Below are positions 28,815 through 38,815 of a stretch of DNA of 64,000 nt, piece after piece (position 1 is the first letter of the stretch; every line of letters starts with the position of its first letter). The notes below the pieces were generated by a model. That model worked only from the letters and a program-made list of their open reading frames with translations. It made no database searches and was not told the DNA's origin. The DNA is from Colwellia sp. MB02u-6. Its GTDB lineage: Bacteria; Pseudomonadota; Gammaproteobacteria; Enterobacterales; Alteromonadaceae. A program made the translations under genes and the position numbers. The stretch lies in contig NZ_JACGVG010000015.1 of assembly GCF_014077095.1 (NCBI RefSeq), forward strand, positions 62,001 to 126,000, read 5' to 3'.

Positions 28815-29369
28815 CTAAAACTGAGCAACAACCTGTTCAACAACCATTTTAATGGCTTTACTTGGGTTGTCTTGTTCAGACGACTTAATACGCTTGACTG
28901 CCCATCCGTGCCATACCGGTTGGTGACTTTTGACATCATATACATCTATTGCCAATTTTCCTTCAGTAATATTTCGCACGCGCGTATCAGTACCCATGCC
29001 GCCGTAAAAACGACTACCCCACATAAAGTTGGTACGATACATCACAGGTAAAGTATCAACTTTTACTTTATCTCGACTACCCATGGTATATGAAATGGTG
29101 AAATCAGCCTGCTCTGCATCATTAACTAACTGATAGCCTTTAGCGATGAAAGCTTGTTCAATGGCATTATCAATTCTTACTTTCATCACCGGGTTAGCGT
29201 CAACAGACTCCGCTAAAATCTTGCTCTCGTTCAGCCAGGCAAATGTTTTATAATCAGCGGTAGTAATATCACTATTGCGATCAAAGTCAACTCTAGCTTG
29301 CTGGTTTGATACACAGCCAGCCATTGCACCAACAAGTGCTAACATTATGATTAGTTTATTTTTTAACAT
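28815..29369 (-). CDS. DUF4136 family lipoprotein
   Basis: A lipoprotein signal peptide with lipobox MAGC (cysteine at residue 19 counted from this start) is followed by a DUF4136 domain: VDFDRNSDITTADYKTFAWL near the start, then IDNAIEQAFIAKGYQLV, ADFTISYT, and GKLAIDVYDVKSHQPVWHGWA toward the end. The family is found on envelope lipoproteins of unknown function. ATG 29369 is chosen because AAGGA stands just upstream; the frame continues four codons further to a TTG. Confidence 0.88.
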   Translation of the reverse strand: MLKNKLIIMLALVGAMAGCVSNQQARVDFDRNSDITTADYKTFAWLNESKILAESVDANPVMKVRIDNAIEQAFIAKGYQLVNDAEQADFTISYTMGSRDKVKVDTLPVMYRTNFMWGSRFYGGMGTDTRVRNITEGKLAIDVYDVKSHQPVWHGWAVKRIKSSEQDNPSKAIKMVVEQVVAQF

Positions 29370-29831
29370 AAATCCTTCCAAGTAACTTTGATGTATTTAA
29401 AACTTAAGATAACAGCCTATCATAAAAATGTTAGTCCGCTACTGAAAAATGTAATGACATTACACTACATACATAATAATAAATAACGACTAATAACAGA
29501 TCATTTACTAATAAAATTATTAATTTAACAATAAAGTATAGATAAAAATAATAGCATTTTAATAACTCAACCTAACTATTAATACCAGTTTCATTAATTA
29601 GTGGCTCTACTTCATATTCAGGAAACACAGCCAAACATAAGGCATTTATTTAACAACTATTTGTTCTAATTATTAAATAAATAACGCGCTAGTAGGTTAT
29701 TTAAACGAGGAGAAATAATCAAAAATTAGTGAGATTGGTATAAGTAACCTTGAACTATTAAGCAACAAAAACCATAATTGCATGGTCAGATTAACAACCA
29801 ATTAATGACAAATTTTGTTTTTAATTGGTAT

Positions 29832-29856
29832 AATTTATGATTAATAATCATAAATT
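29832..29856. promoter_or_regulatory. Perfect inverted repeat upstream of the ilv promoter
   Basis: AATTTATGAT at 29832-29841 and ATCATAAATT at 29847-29856 form a perfect 10-bp dyad with a TAATA centre, ending 12 bp before the -35 box. It is placed like an operator or activator site. The protein that binds it is unknown. Confidence 0.5.
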
Positions 29857-29868
29857 ATAAACTTTATA

Positions 29869-29897
29869 TTGACACATCTAGACAAACCCCTTAAAAC
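29869..29897 (+). promoter_or_regulatory. Probable sigma-70 promoter of ilvIH
   Basis: TTGACA at 29869-29874 and TAAAAC at 29892-29897 are separated by 17 bp. The -35 is perfect and the -10 matches at four of six positions. It precedes the leader ORF by about 35 bp. Confidence 0.6.
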
Positions 29898-29932
29898 TGT
29901 AGTCACTATTTTTTACACAAACATTTTTTAAT

Positions 29933-30013
29933 ATGAATTTCGTTAATACGCTGCTATCTCTCCTCATTCTCGTCTTGGTCTCAAAACCAAGGTGTGGGCG
30001 ATATTGTGTGTAA
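29933..30013 (+). CDS. Branched-chain leader peptide of the ilvIH operon
   Basis: A 26-codon ORF contains the run TLLSLLILVLV, eight of whose eleven residues are Leu, plus Ile and Val. It is followed after 28 bp by a terminator hairpin and then by ilvI. This is the arrangement of ilv/leu attenuation, in which ribosome stalling at Leu, Val or Ile codons prevents termination. No good ribosome binding site stands before the ATG. E. coli ilvIH is controlled mainly by Lrp, so attenuation here is a lineage difference, although similar leaders precede ilv genes in other bacteria. Confidence 0.8.
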   Translation: MNFVNTLLSLLILVLVSKPRCGRYCV

Positions 30014-30040
30014 AAATAAAGTAAAAAAATAACAACAATA

Positions 30041-30073
30041 AGCCCTCGCTCTGAAAAGAACGGGGGTTTTTTT
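30041..30073 (+). terminator. ilv attenuator terminator
   Basis: CCCTCG pairs with CGGGGG (one T-G pair), and TCT pairs with AGA inside it around a GAAA loop. Seven T follow. It lies between the leaderORF and ilvI. Confidence 0.85.
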
Positions 30074-30134
30074 ATCGCTATTTATTTCAATTGATATTAT
30101 TCAGAACAAATTTTATTTATTAAAGGGATTACAT

Positions 30135-31859
30135 ATGACAAAAGAGCAATTCTCAGGTGCCGAACTTGTGGTGAAAACCCTAGCAGCACTTAAGGTAAAA
30201 TATTTATTTGGCTATCCGGGAGGTACTGTCTTAGATATTTATGATGCACTCTTTCGACAAGATGATGTTGAGCACATTCTTGTTCGCCATGAACAGGCCG
30301 CTACTCACATGGCAGACGGTTTTGCCCGCGCTACTGGTGAAGTAGGCTTTGTGTTAGCGACATCAGGGCCAGGTGCTACTAATTGTATTACCGGCATTGC
30401 AACCGCGTATATGGACTCTATTCCTATGGTGGTGCTTTCAGGCCAAGTGCCTACCGGACTGATTGGAGACGACGCCTTTCAAGAAACCGATATTGTTGGT
30501 TGCTCTCGGCCAATAGTAAAGCATAGCTTTAACTGCCGTAGTGTTGTCGACATACCTAACACTATTGCAAAAGCATTTTATATTGCCAGTACCGGTCGAC
30601 CTGGTCCTGTGGTTATCGAGCTACCTAAAGATATTTTAATGCCGCAATACACTGCAGAGTTTAAATTAAGCGCAGAAGTGAACATGCGATCGTACAATCC
30701 AAACGTGAAAGGCCATCACCGTCAAATTAAGAAAGCGGTAGAAGCTATAAGCCAAGCAAAACGTCTTGTGGTTTATGCTGGTGGCGGCGTAATCATAGCA
30801 AATGCCGCAGAATTGCTAACCGAATTAGTAGAGAAACTTAACGCACCTGTTACCAATACTTTAATGGGATTAGGCGCTATATCAGGTTTACATGAAAACT
30901 TTATTGGTATGTTAGGCATGCATGGTAGCTTAGAAGCTAATAGAGCTATGGCAAATGCTGATGTTATTCTCGCTTTAGGGGCAAGGTTTGATGACCGTGT
31001 TACTAACAATGTTAAGAAGTTTTGTCCAGATGCTACTATCGTGCATGTTGATATTGATCCCACCTCGATATCTAAAACTATTAATGCTCATATTCCTGTT
31101 GTTGGCTTACTTGATATTGTAATTAAACAGTTGCTTGTTGAACTGGAAGAAAAGCAATTTAGTGTTAACAAAGAAGAAAACAAAACATGGTGGCAACAAA
31201 TTGCACAATGGCGAGCAGTTAAAAGTTTTAGCTACGAACAAACTGATGGTGTAATAAAACCACAGCGTGTTATTGAATCTATGTATAAAGCAACACAAGG
31301 TGATGCCTACGTATGTTCTGATGTTGGACAGCACCAAATGTTTGCCGCGCAATACTATCCGTATGCGAAGCCACGTCAGTGGATAAATTCAGGTGGTCTA
31401 GGCACTATGGGCTTTGGCTTACCTGCTGCAATGGGCGTAAAATTAGCCTTTCCTAATAGTCATGTTATCTGTATTACCGGAGACGGTTCAATACAGATGA
31501 ACATACAAGAACTATCAACTTGTTTGCAATATAATTTATCTGTGGTCATTATTTCATTGAACAACCGCTCTTTAGGCATGGTCCGTCAATGGCAAGATAT
31601 GGTCTATGGTGGACGTCATTCCTCTTCGTATATGGATTCTTTACCAGATTTTGTCAAATTGGCTGAGTCCTATGGTCATGTAGGTATGCAAATTAATAAG
31701 CTTGATGAATTAGACGAAAAAATTAAAGAGGCTTTTGCGATTAAAAACCGACTAGTTTTTGTCGATGTGCTGGTTGATGAAAATGAGCATGTCTATCCGA
31801 TGCAAATACGTACTGGTGCTATTGATGAAATGTGGATCAAAAAAGGAGTGAAAGGTTAA
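30135..31859 (+). CDS. ilvI: Acetolactate synthase isozyme III, large subunit
   Basis: This TPP- and FAD-dependent enzyme starts valine, leucine and isoleucine synthesis. The TPP catalytic glutamate lies in [34 protein letters not shown] and [13 protein letters not shown] follow. The C-terminal TPP motif [29 protein letters not shown] is complete. SMRSYNP-like ([18 protein letters not shown]) and TDPTSISKT-like ([18 protein letters not shown]) stretches match IlvI rather than IlvB or IlvG. Length 574 is normal. The stop codon overlaps the ilvH start by one base. Confidence 0.95.
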   Translation: MTKEQFSGAELVVKTLAALKVKYLFGYPGGTVLDIYDALFRQDDVEHILVRHEQAATHMADGFARATGEVGFVLATSGPGATNCITGIATAYMDSIPMVVLSGQVPTGLIGDDAFQETDIVGCSRPIVKHSFNCRSVVDIPNTIAKAFYIASTGRPGPVVIELPKDILMPQYTAEFKLSAEVNMRSYNPNVKGHHRQIKKAVEAISQAKRLVVYAGGGVIIANAAELLTELVEKLNAPVTNTLMGLGAISGLHENFIGMLGMHGSLEANRAMANADVILALGARFDDRVTNNVKKFCPDATIVHVDIDPTSISKTINAHIPVVGLLDIVIKQLLVELEEKQFSVNKEENKTWWQQIAQWRAVKSFSYEQTDGVIKPQRVIESMYKATQGDAYVCSDVGQHQMFAAQYYPYAKPRQWINSGGLGTMGFGLPAAMGVKLAFPNSHVICITGDGSIQMNIQELSTCLQYNLSVVIISLNNRSLGMVRQWQDMVYGGRHSSSYMDSLPDFVKLAESYGHVGMQINKLDELDEKIKEAFAIKNRLVFVDVLVDENEHVYPMQIRTGAIDEMWIKKGVKG

Positions 31860-32359
31860 TGCGCAGAATCTTAGCAGTATTATTAGAGAACGAAGCAGGA
31901 TCACTTTCACGTATTGTTGGGTTGTTTTCTCAACGAGCATTTAATATTGAAAGTTTAACCGTTGCCCCCACTGATGATGATAGCTTATCTCGTATCACTA
32001 TTGTCACCAAAGGTAATGACAAAATACTTGAGCAAATAGTTAAACAAGTAAATAAACTTATCGATGTTATTAAAGTAACTGACTTAACCGAGCGAAGTTA
32101 TGTCGAGCGTGAATTACTACTTATTAAAGTCTTGGCAATGAACGAAAAGTCACGCAGTGAAGTAAAACGTATAACTGATATCTTTAGAGGCTCTATTATT
32201 GATATTGGTAAGCAGGTTTACACTGTTCAACTGACGGGTAATGCAGAGAAAATCAATGCTTTTATCTCCACACTCGCCAACGAAACAGAAATCATAGAAT
32301 CAGTTAGATCTGGCTGTGTCGGTATTGCTCGCGGTGAAAAAGCGTTAAGCGTGAAGTAA
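31859..32359 (+). CDS. ilvH: Acetolactate synthase isozyme III, small regulatory subunit
   Basis: The 166-residue ACT-domain protein begins [40 protein letters not shown], almost the IlvH consensus. It includes the C-terminal dimer domain (EVKRITDIFRGSIIDI and VRSGCVGIARGEKAL). It binds valine and stimulates the large subunit. ATG 31859 is chosen because the IlvH family begins exactly there; the open frame extends 27 bases upstream into ilvI. Confidence 0.95.
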   Translation: MRRILAVLLENEAGSLSRIVGLFSQRAFNIESLTVAPTDDDSLSRITIVTKGNDKILEQIVKQVNKLIDVIKVTDLTERSYVERELLLIKVLAMNEKSRSEVKRITDIFRGSIIDIGKQVYTVQLTGNAEKINAFISTLANETEIIESVRSGCVGIARGEKALSVK

Positions 32360-32410
32360 GAATATACTTTGCTATATAGACAATTCTGAGGGACTTTAAG
32401 TATTTAACTT

Positions 32411-32508
32411 GATGGACTAAAGTCAAATCTACATTGAACCTAAATAGGGCCTACAAATGATCATGTAATCTTGGACAATGGTTTTGTAGGCCGGACTTCA
32501 GTCTGTCA
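32411..32508. repeat. REP-like inverted pair after ilvH
   Basis: A minus copy at 32411-32433 and a plus copy at 32485-32508 (TGTAGGCCGGACTTCAGTCT) face each other with about 50 bp between them. Both deviate from the core at one or two bases. They lie between the convergent ilvH and DUF3466 genes. Confidence 0.85.
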
Positions 32509-32681
32509 AAAGTTTAGCCGGCGCTGAATCTAATGAACCAGCAATAATATGCAACCATATATTGTTATTATTGCTCGGTATTTAGCCCAACCTGTAGTGA
32601 ATTGGCATAGGTAACATATCACCTACATATGGTTGTCAGTGAACATTTAGCCTTCGGCAATTTTTTTTAATATTCATATCT

Positions 32682-32718
32682 AAAAAGCCCGGTAACAAAA
32701 TCTATCACCGGGTTTTTA
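32682..32718 (-). terminator. Terminator after the DUF3466 gene (bidirectional)
   Basis: CCCGGT at 32688-32693 pairs with ACCGGG at 32707-32712; A5 lies before the stem and T5 after it, so it works on both strands. It separates ilvIH from the opposing cluster. Confidence 0.75.
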
Positions 32719-32734
32719 AAAAGCCTCCACTTAT

Positions 32735-34516
32735 TTAATGCTTAAGCTTTCTCTTCCATGTCAATCTGCGAGCTAAACCGGCAAATATTAACAATAAAAT
32801 ACTACTCGAACCAAAACCGGCACCCTGACGTTCTACTTTCTCTTCAACAGCACTACAATCCTCAAGCTCTCCCGCGATTGGCTTCAAGGTGACTGCACGA
32901 ACTACATCTTCAAGTAGTTGTTCGCCTTGCTCATCAAGCATTAATACACCCTTTGAATCACGGCGAGGAACTCTGATCAATGCGGTTGCTGAAACTTCAT
33001 TGGCATCATTAATATCACGTGCTTCAATAATCGTATAATCACTGCCACAGGCTAAAAAGTCGTTAAGATCGGTAAAAGTTTCACTGGTAATATCATATAA
33101 AAAACCATGTGTTCTTCTCGGGGTGCTGGTGTTGTCGTTATGCGTTTCAACCTCACCTTCACCTACTATTTTACCACTTTCATTAATAGCGCGAGCTGTA
33201 CTCGAACTACCGTTAAAAAAGTCTGTTGGTAAAATCATTTCCATCGTTTCAGCATTGGTATCAACATGATAGAACTTAGTTCTTTGGTTACCATTAATAA
33301 AAGCATTAACATGCCCTATTGCTATACCGGCATCGTTAATGCCATAAGTACGCGAATCAAAGTACTTGCCGTGATCCTCAGTAAAGTCCATAACTTCACC
33401 GCCTTTATATACTACCGCATATAAACTACGACGTTCTCTTGCACTGGGTTCAGTTACATTTTCATTTACCCAGCCATGAGCATAACCGACGGCTACACCT
33501 TGATTATTAATAGCTTGAGCATAGTTAACATATTCACGAACATCATCAACATGAGGAGTAACTAACTGTCCTAATATTTCTGAGCTAATGATACCTTGTT
33601 CATCAATAGACCATTTTATTGCTTCAGTATTATAAACCTCAGCAATAATCTGCTGTACACAGATCTTAAACGGTAAATCATCAAGTACGTCTGGATCAGC
33701 ACAACCACCGGTTTCATCGTTAATAAAGTCAATGGCATTTTGATCAATACTCGTACTAGCATAACCAACCGCAAAGTGAGACTCACTAATATCTAATATG
33801 GCTGATTCACCACCAAAACGTTGATCTTCAGGTAAATCTATCTCACTAGGAGGAATGACTTCGATGATACTGGCACCACCGTCAGAGGAGAAAAAACCAC
33901 GGGTGGTAAATGCACGTAACCAGTGTGTTACTTCTTCCGCATCACTTTTAGTAAAATCAAGCGGTAAGTAAGGCGCTGAGGCATTGCCGTATACCCAGCC
34001 TTCATTGGTAATGCCACTAATAAATTCTTTTGTCGAGCGGGTCAGAATATCTGTATTAGGAATATTTTCATCAAATACATTAAATAATTCTGTTTGACCA
34101 TTAAAGTTAGTCATGGCAAAAACATCACCAATTTCTTGATAAAGGCTATTACCCGCTCTTGAACTTAAAAACCTTATAACCCATGAAAGATCATTAGCCG
34201 TTGGATTACCTGCGCGTAAAGCCACTTCATCTTCAATATTAACTAGGTCGTGCACACCTTCATGACTTCGCTCAGCTAAAAGAACGATAAAGTCATAGTC
34301 ATCTTCATCAAGGTATTGAAACTGTACGGGAAAGTTATAGATGTCAGTGCCTGAAATAGCAGCTTCACCGTTATTATTTTCCTGTTGTGAATAAGTGTAT
34401 TTTAATGAGGAAACATTACCTTTATCAATAACTTGGTAAGTTGCAGCATTAACCGCGGATAGTCCTAATGCACTAGTGATACCTAATGCTAAAATTGATT
34501 TTACAAATTTGTTCAT
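32735..34516 (-). CDS. DUF3466 family exported protein with a GlyGly-CTERM-like tail
   Basis: A signal peptide (KSILALGITSALGLSAVNAA) is followed by a long acidic beta-rich domain of the DUF3466 family. Several motifs of the type AINNQGVAVGYA, GINDAGIAIGHV, AINESGKIVGEG and DINDANEVSATA are HAF-type repeats. The C-terminus reads GAGFGSSSILLLIFAGLARR followed by a basic tail: a glycine/serine-rich motif, a hydrophobic helix and basic residues. That is the plan of GlyGly-CTERM signals processed by rhombosortase. The protein is therefore probably exported and then released or anchored at the surface. I choose ATG 34516; an in-frame ATG at 34549 overlaps the end of uup and would put eleven residues before the signal peptide. 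Confidence 0.85.
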   Translation of the reverse strand: MNKFVKSILALGITSALGLSAVNAATYQVIDKGNVSSLKYTYSQQENNNGEAAISGTDIYNFPVQFQYLDEDDYDFIVLLAERSHEGVHDLVNIEDEVALRAGNPTANDLSWVIRFLSSRAGNSLYQEIGDVFAMTNFNGQTELFNVFDENIPNTDILTRSTKEFISGITNEGWVYGNASAPYLPLDFTKSDAEEVTHWLRAFTTRGFFSSDGGASIIEVIPPSEIDLPEDQRFGGESAILDISESHFAVGYASTSIDQNAIDFINDETGGCADPDVLDDLPFKICVQQIIAEVYNTEAIKWSIDEQGIISSEILGQLVTPHVDDVREYVNYAQAINNQGVAVGYAHGWVNENVTEPSARERRSLYAVVYKGGEVMDFTEDHGKYFDSRTYGINDAGIAIGHVNAFINGNQRTKFYHVDTNAETMEMILPTDFFNGSSSTARAINESGKIVGEGEVETHNDNTSTPRRTHGFLYDITSETFTDLNDFLACGSDYTIIEARDINDANEVSATALIRVPRRDSKGVLMLDEQGEQLLEDVVRAVTLKPIAGELEDCSAVEEKVERQGAGFGSSSILLLIFAGLARRLTWKRKLKH

Positions 34517-34541
34517 GTAACTACTAAACTCACTTTTGTTA

Positions 34542-36443
34542 TTAATCATCTAATTCTTGCCATCTAGCGTAGGCAACTTCGAGTTTTGACTCATCTATAG
34601 CTAACTGGTTCAATATATTATTACTTTGCTCTTGGCTTTGACTAAAAAAGTCAGCGTGATTAACTTTTTCCTGCAAGTCAGCAATTGATGTTTCAAGTTC
34701 ATCAATAATCCCAGGTAAGTTTTCTAACTCTGTTTTCTCTTTAAATGAGCGTTTTTTCTTAACCGGGGTATTAACCTTACTATTGGCTTTTTCAGCCACA
34801 GCGACTTTAGCAACGGCCTTAGTCGCTGTTTCACGTTGTTTGTCTTTATAAGCTAAGTAATCATCAACATCATCGTAGCCACCAACGATTTGTGAAACGT
34901 GACCGGTACCATCAAAATACAAGCAACTATTGACACAGTTATTAACAAAGTCGCGATCATGGCTAACTAAAATAACTGTTCCTGCATAATTTGCAACGAC
35001 TTCTTCCAATAGCTCTAAAGTTTCAATATCCAAATCATTGGTTGGCTCATCCAAAATCAATAGGTTACTGGGGCGTAAAAATAACCGAGCAAGTAACAAG
35101 CGATTTTTTTCACCGCCCGATAAGGCTCTAACGGGTGTTCGTGCACGCTTAGGACTAAAGAGGAAGTCTTGTAGGTAACCTAATACATGTCTTGGTTTAC
35201 CGTTTACCACAACTTCTTGCTTACCTTCACCGACAATTTCTTGCACGGTTTGGTTAAGATCTAAGGCTTCACGATGTTGATCAAAATAAGCAATATCTAA
35301 ATTAACACCTGAGCGCATTTTACCGCTGGTAGCTTCAAGATTGCCCATAATCATTTTAATCAAGGTCGACTTACCCGTACCGTTAGCACCAATAAAGGCG
35401 ATGCGGTCATTTCGGGTGATCAATAAATCTAAATTTTTGATAATAACTTTATCATCAAAAGCGATAGTTATGTCTTCCGCTTCAAATACCAGCTTACCTG
35501 AACGGTCGCCTTGGGTGATATTCATCGTACTTTGATTACGAACCTCACGACGAGCTTGGCGTTCACCTCGAAGTTTCTCAAGTGCTCTTACTCGACCTTC
35601 ATTGCGTGTACGACGAGCTTTTACACCTTGTCTAATCCAGACTTCTTCTTCTGCCAGCTTCTTATCAAATAGCGAGTTTTGTTGTGATTCAACCTGCAAG
35701 TCATGCGCTTTTTGCTCTATGTACAGATCATAATTGCCTGGGTAACTTTTCAAAACACCACGATCAAGGTCAATAATACGTGTCGATACGCCACGAATAA
35801 ATGCCCTATCATGACTAATGAAAAGTATCGTGCCAGCAAAGTCTTTTAAAAATGACTCTAGCCATAAAACACTTTTAATATCTAAATGGTTAGTGGGTTC
35901 GTCAAGCAATAAAATATCTGGTGCTGACACTAAGGCCTTAGCTAACGCAACCTTACGTAACCAACCGCCTGAAAGGTCACAAATCTTATCGTCCGGGTTC
36001 AGCGCCAAAGTGGTCATCACTTGCTCGATACGTTGTTCGTCTTGCCAAGCGTTTGCCACTTCAAGTTGATCTTGAACATTGGCTAATTTATTAAGGTTTT
36101 TGTCTGATGGGTCTTCAGTAACATCATGAATAATTGCATGATAACGCTTAATTAAATCCGCATTTTCCTTTACACCTTGTGCAATATGATCAAAAACACT
36201 GATATCTGAAGTTTCTGGAGGATCTTGCTCTAACATCGCGACTTGCATGGTGCTAGATTTAAGCACTTGACCATCATCTAAGGTTTGAAAACCCATTAAT
36301 ACTTTCATTAATGTCGATTTTCCAGCACCATTTCTGCCAACCAAACAAATTCTTTCGCCCGTTTGTACACTCAGATCCGCTTTATCTAAGACTTTGTCTT
36401 CACCGAAGGCTAATTCACCTTGGGAAATACGAATTAATTCCAT
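34542..36443 (-). CDS. uup: ABC-F family ATPase Uup
   Basis: A soluble protein with two ABC domains and no membrane segments. Walker A motifs are GRNGAGKST (about residues 36-44) and GANGTGKST. Signature motifs are LSGGWLRKVALAKAL and LSGGEKNRLLLARL. Walker B motifs are LLLDEPTNHLD and LILDEPTNDLD. The coiled-coil C-terminal domain after residue 560 (ELENLPGIIDELETSIADLQEKV) marks Uup among ABC-F proteins. Uup acts on DNA or ribosome-related processes and limits transposon excision in E. coli. It lies three bases after the glutaredoxin-like gene. Confidence 0.93.
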   Translation of the reverse strand: MELIRISQGELAFGEDKVLDKADLSVQTGERICLVGRNGAGKSTLMKVLMGFQTLDDGQVLKSSTMQVAMLEQDPPETSDISVFDHIAQGVKENADLIKRYHAIIHDVTEDPSDKNLNKLANVQDQLEVANAWQDEQRIEQVMTTLALNPDDKICDLSGGWLRKVALAKALVSAPDILLLDEPTNHLDIKSVLWLESFLKDFAGTILFISHDRAFIRGVSTRIIDLDRGVLKSYPGNYDLYIEQKAHDLQVESQQNSLFDKKLAEEEVWIRQGVKARRTRNEGRVRALEKLRGERQARREVRNQSTMNITQGDRSGKLVFEAEDITIAFDDKVIIKNLDLLITRNDRIAFIGANGTGKSTLIKMIMGNLEATSGKMRSGVNLDIAYFDQHREALDLNQTVQEIVGEGKQEVVVNGKPRHVLGYLQDFLFSPKRARTPVRALSGGEKNRLLLARLFLRPSNLLILDEPTNDLDIETLELLEEVVANYAGTVILVSHDRDFVNNCVNSCLYFDGTGHVSQIVGGYDDVDDYLAYKDKQRETATKAVAKVAVAEKANSKVNTPVKKKRSFKEKTELENLPGIIDELETSIADLQEKVNHADFFSQSQEQSNNILNQLAIDESKLEVAYARWQELDD

Positions 36444-36446
36444 AAA

Positions 36447-36677
36447 CTACAATAACTCCAAAACTTGTGCTTGTTCAAATGGCCAAAATAATTTTTTTTG
36501 GCTCGAAAGACGCTCTAAAACAGGAATGCGAACACGATACAGCGTAACTAGCTTATCATCATCGAGTATATCGACCACGCGAATATCTGTTGCAGGCATA
36601 ACAGCTAGGCATAATGCCAAAGCCTCTTCACATAAATGACAGCCTTCGCTGCCATAAAGGTTAAATTTTACTGACAT
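36447..36677 (-). CDS. Glutaredoxin-like protein (DUF836 family)
   Basis: The 76-residue thioredoxin-fold protein has the redox motif CHLC in LYGSEGCHLCEEALALC, a cis-proline region in YRVRIPVL, and a short ending WPFEQAQVLELL. Small glutaredoxin-like proteins of this family stand between rlmL and uup in many gammaproteobacteria, as here. The partner is unknown. Confidence 0.88.
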   Translation of the reverse strand: MSVKFNLYGSEGCHLCEEALALCLAVMPATDIRVVDILDDDKLVTLYRVRIPVLERLSSQKKLFWPFEQAQVLELL

Positions 36678-36688
36678 ATTAACTCACC

Positions 36689-38815
36689 TTACACCTTAAG
36701 TGTAATCAACCAACTATTATGAATATGCTTGTTGCGTTGAAAGTCTTTATCTCGTGTTCTCTCGCTTATTTCTTGCACCTGTAAATTTAAGGCAGAAATA
36801 GCGTCAAAATCCATTTTAAAATTACGCTTATTATTGGTAAAAATTAATTCACCACCAGTAGCGAGTGATTTTACTCCATCAGTAATTAAACTGATGTGAT
36901 CTCGTTGCACGTCAAAGCTTTCTCCCATGCGCTTTGAATTAGAGAAAGTGGGTGGGTCAATAAACACCAGATCAAATTTTTTCTCATTTTTCTTCAACCA
37001 TTGCAAACAGTCCGCTTGAATAAAGTCATATTTATGACCACTGAGATTATTCAGTACAAAATTATCTTGTGCCCAACTTAAATAAGTTTTCGACATATCA
37101 ACCGTGGTTACCGTATCCGCGCCATGCAATGCCGCTTGCAAAGAAACCGAACCGGTATAGGCAAACAAATTTAATAATGATTTACCCGCTGATTTTTTCG
37201 CAACAATTTGGCGGGTTTTACGGTGATCAAGAAACAGCCCAGTATCTAAAAAATCCCAAAGGTTTACTTTTAATTTCGCGCCATATTCATGCACAACCAT
37301 GGATTTTTTGGTTTGTTCAACCCGTTGGTACTGATCTTTGCCCTTTTGTTTTGCCCGCGTTTTAATAATAACTTTATCGGTAGGAACGCCAAGTACCTTA
37401 GGAGCAAAATAAACAACTTCTTGTAATCTTTTCGCCACTTTCTCAGGTTCAATGATGGCTGGCGCCGTGTACTCATGAATAACCAAGTGATCGCCATAAA
37501 CATCAACCGCTACATTATACTCAGGAATATCGGCATCATATAAGCGATAACATTCTATGTTTTCTTGCTTAAGCCAGCCTTTCAAGTTTTTCTTATTCTT
37601 TAATAAGCGATTACCAAAGTCTGAGTCTTTACCATCAAATTCAGTATCAACATTGCTGCTTGATACTTGCTTATCATCTAAATTATAAAGTGCAAATTGG
37701 CAATCTAATGGGCCATTTTTAAACTTATAACGTTTTAAAGTCACCATTTTCATCATGGCTAACAATTCAGTATTGGCTGTTAACACCGCCACTCGCCAAT
37801 TAACAAAATGAGATTTAAACTTCTGCCCTAGTAAAGCAAAGCTTTCTACCAGTTCAGGTAGCTCACCTATTCGTTCGCCGTAGGGTGGGTTAAATAAGAT
37901 AGTACCTTTAGGACCAAAGGCATTTTTTATGTCATTAGCATTTTTACACGAGAATTCAATAAACCTTTGCACGCCAGCATTTTTAGCATTTTGCTGGGCG
38001 GTTTGTAATACTCGGCTATCAAGATCAAGACCAAATACTTTAGTTTTAAGCTGCGTTAAACCAACATGTGATTGTTCAATGGCAGCAGACTTTGCTGATT
38101 TCCAGGCGGCAGGCTGATGCCCTAACCAAAAATCAAAACCCCATTGCGCTCTATCAATGCCAGGTGCATAACCTGCTGCCATTAATACCGCCTCTATCAC
38201 TATAGTTCCAGAACCACACATAGGGTCAACTAAAGGCTTAGAGGTATCTTCTAACCAACCAGAACGAGTAATAATAGCGGCCGCTAAATGTTCTTTTAAT
38301 GGCGCAGCACCCGAATGCTCTCGATAGCCCCTTTTAAATAAGCTACGGCCAGAGAAGTCTAAATAAATAACAACTTTTTGCTTTAACAAACGTGCTTGAA
38401 AACTTACCTGTGGCGCTGACTTATCAACTGAAGGACGTTCTTGGTTTAAATCGCGAAAATGGTCAACAACCGCATCTTTAACCGTTAAGGCACCAAATTG
38501 ACTGTTTCTGATTTCGTCGCTTGTACCGACAAAATCAATGGCAAAGGTATTATCAACAGAGAACATTTCCGACCAAGTGATGGACTTTGCTACCGCATAA
38601 AGCTCATCTTTATTGTTAGCGTCACCTTCAGCCAACTTCAGCAGTATGCGAGTGGATAAGCGACAGCGCAGACAAATGTGATACGCATGTTCAATCGTTG
38701 AAGTGAAATAAACGCCCTCAGGCTTTTGAACAACTTGTTCGGCTTTCAAATCTTTAAGTTCTTGTGCCAGTAATATTTCTATACCTGGTGAGGTTAATGC
38801 TAAAAATTGCTGCAT
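36689..38815 (-). CDS. rlmL: Bifunctional 23S rRNA methyltransferase RlmKL (m2G2445 and m7G2069)
   Basis: A fusion protein of 708 residues. The N-terminal part has a THUMP domain and the RlmL methyltransferase with LVDPMCGSGTIVIEA and the catalytic ILFNPPYGERIG. The C-terminal part is the RlmK methyltransferase with DTGLFLDHRKTRQ, LLNLFAYTGSVSLQAALHGA and FVFIDPPTFSNSKRM-like (DLVFIDPPTFSNSKRM). Both guanines lie in the peptidyl-transferase region of 23S rRNA. The length agrees with E. coli RlmL (702). It is the first gene of the rlmL-glutaredoxin-uup-DUF3466 cluster. Confidence 0.95.
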   Translation of the reverse strand: MQQFLALTSPGIEILLAQELKDLKAEQVVQKPEGVYFTSTIEHAYHICLRCRLSTRILLKLAEGDANNKDELYAVAKSITWSEMFSVDNTFAIDFVGTSDEIRNSQFGALTVKDAVVDHFRDLNQERPSVDKSAPQVSFQARLLKQKVVIYLDFSGRSLFKRGYREHSGAAPLKEHLAAAIITRSGWLEDTSKPLVDPMCGSGTIVIEAVLMAAGYAPGIDRAQWGFDFWLGHQPAAWKSAKSAAIEQSHVGLTQLKTKVFGLDLDSRVLQTAQQNAKNAGVQRFIEFSCKNANDIKNAFGPKGTILFNPPYGERIGELPELVESFALLGQKFKSHFVNWRVAVLTANTELLAMMKMVTLKRYKFKNGPLDCQFALYNLDDKQVSSSNVDTEFDGKDSDFGNRLLKNKKNLKGWLKQENIECYRLYDADIPEYNVAVDVYGDHLVIHEYTAPAIIEPEKVAKRLQEVVYFAPKVLGVPTDKVIIKTRAKQKGKDQYQRVEQTKKSMVVHEYGAKLKVNLWDFLDTGLFLDHRKTRQIVAKKSAGKSLLNLFAYTGSVSLQAALHGADTVTTVDMSKTYLSWAQDNFVLNNLSGHKYDFIQADCLQWLKKNEKKFDLVFIDPPTFSNSKRMGESFDVQRDHISLITDGVKSLATGGELIFTNNKRNFKMDFDAISALNLQVQEISERTRDKDFQRNKHIHNSWLITLKV

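Larger units (their letters stand above)
29370..30134. other. Regulatory region upstream of ilvIH
   Basis: This long non-coding stretch holds no protein gene apart from the leader ORF at 29933. Its right half carries a 25-bp dyad, a promoter, the leader ORF and the attenuator. The left half (29400-29800) is very AT-rich and I see nothing definite in it. Confidence 0.6.
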
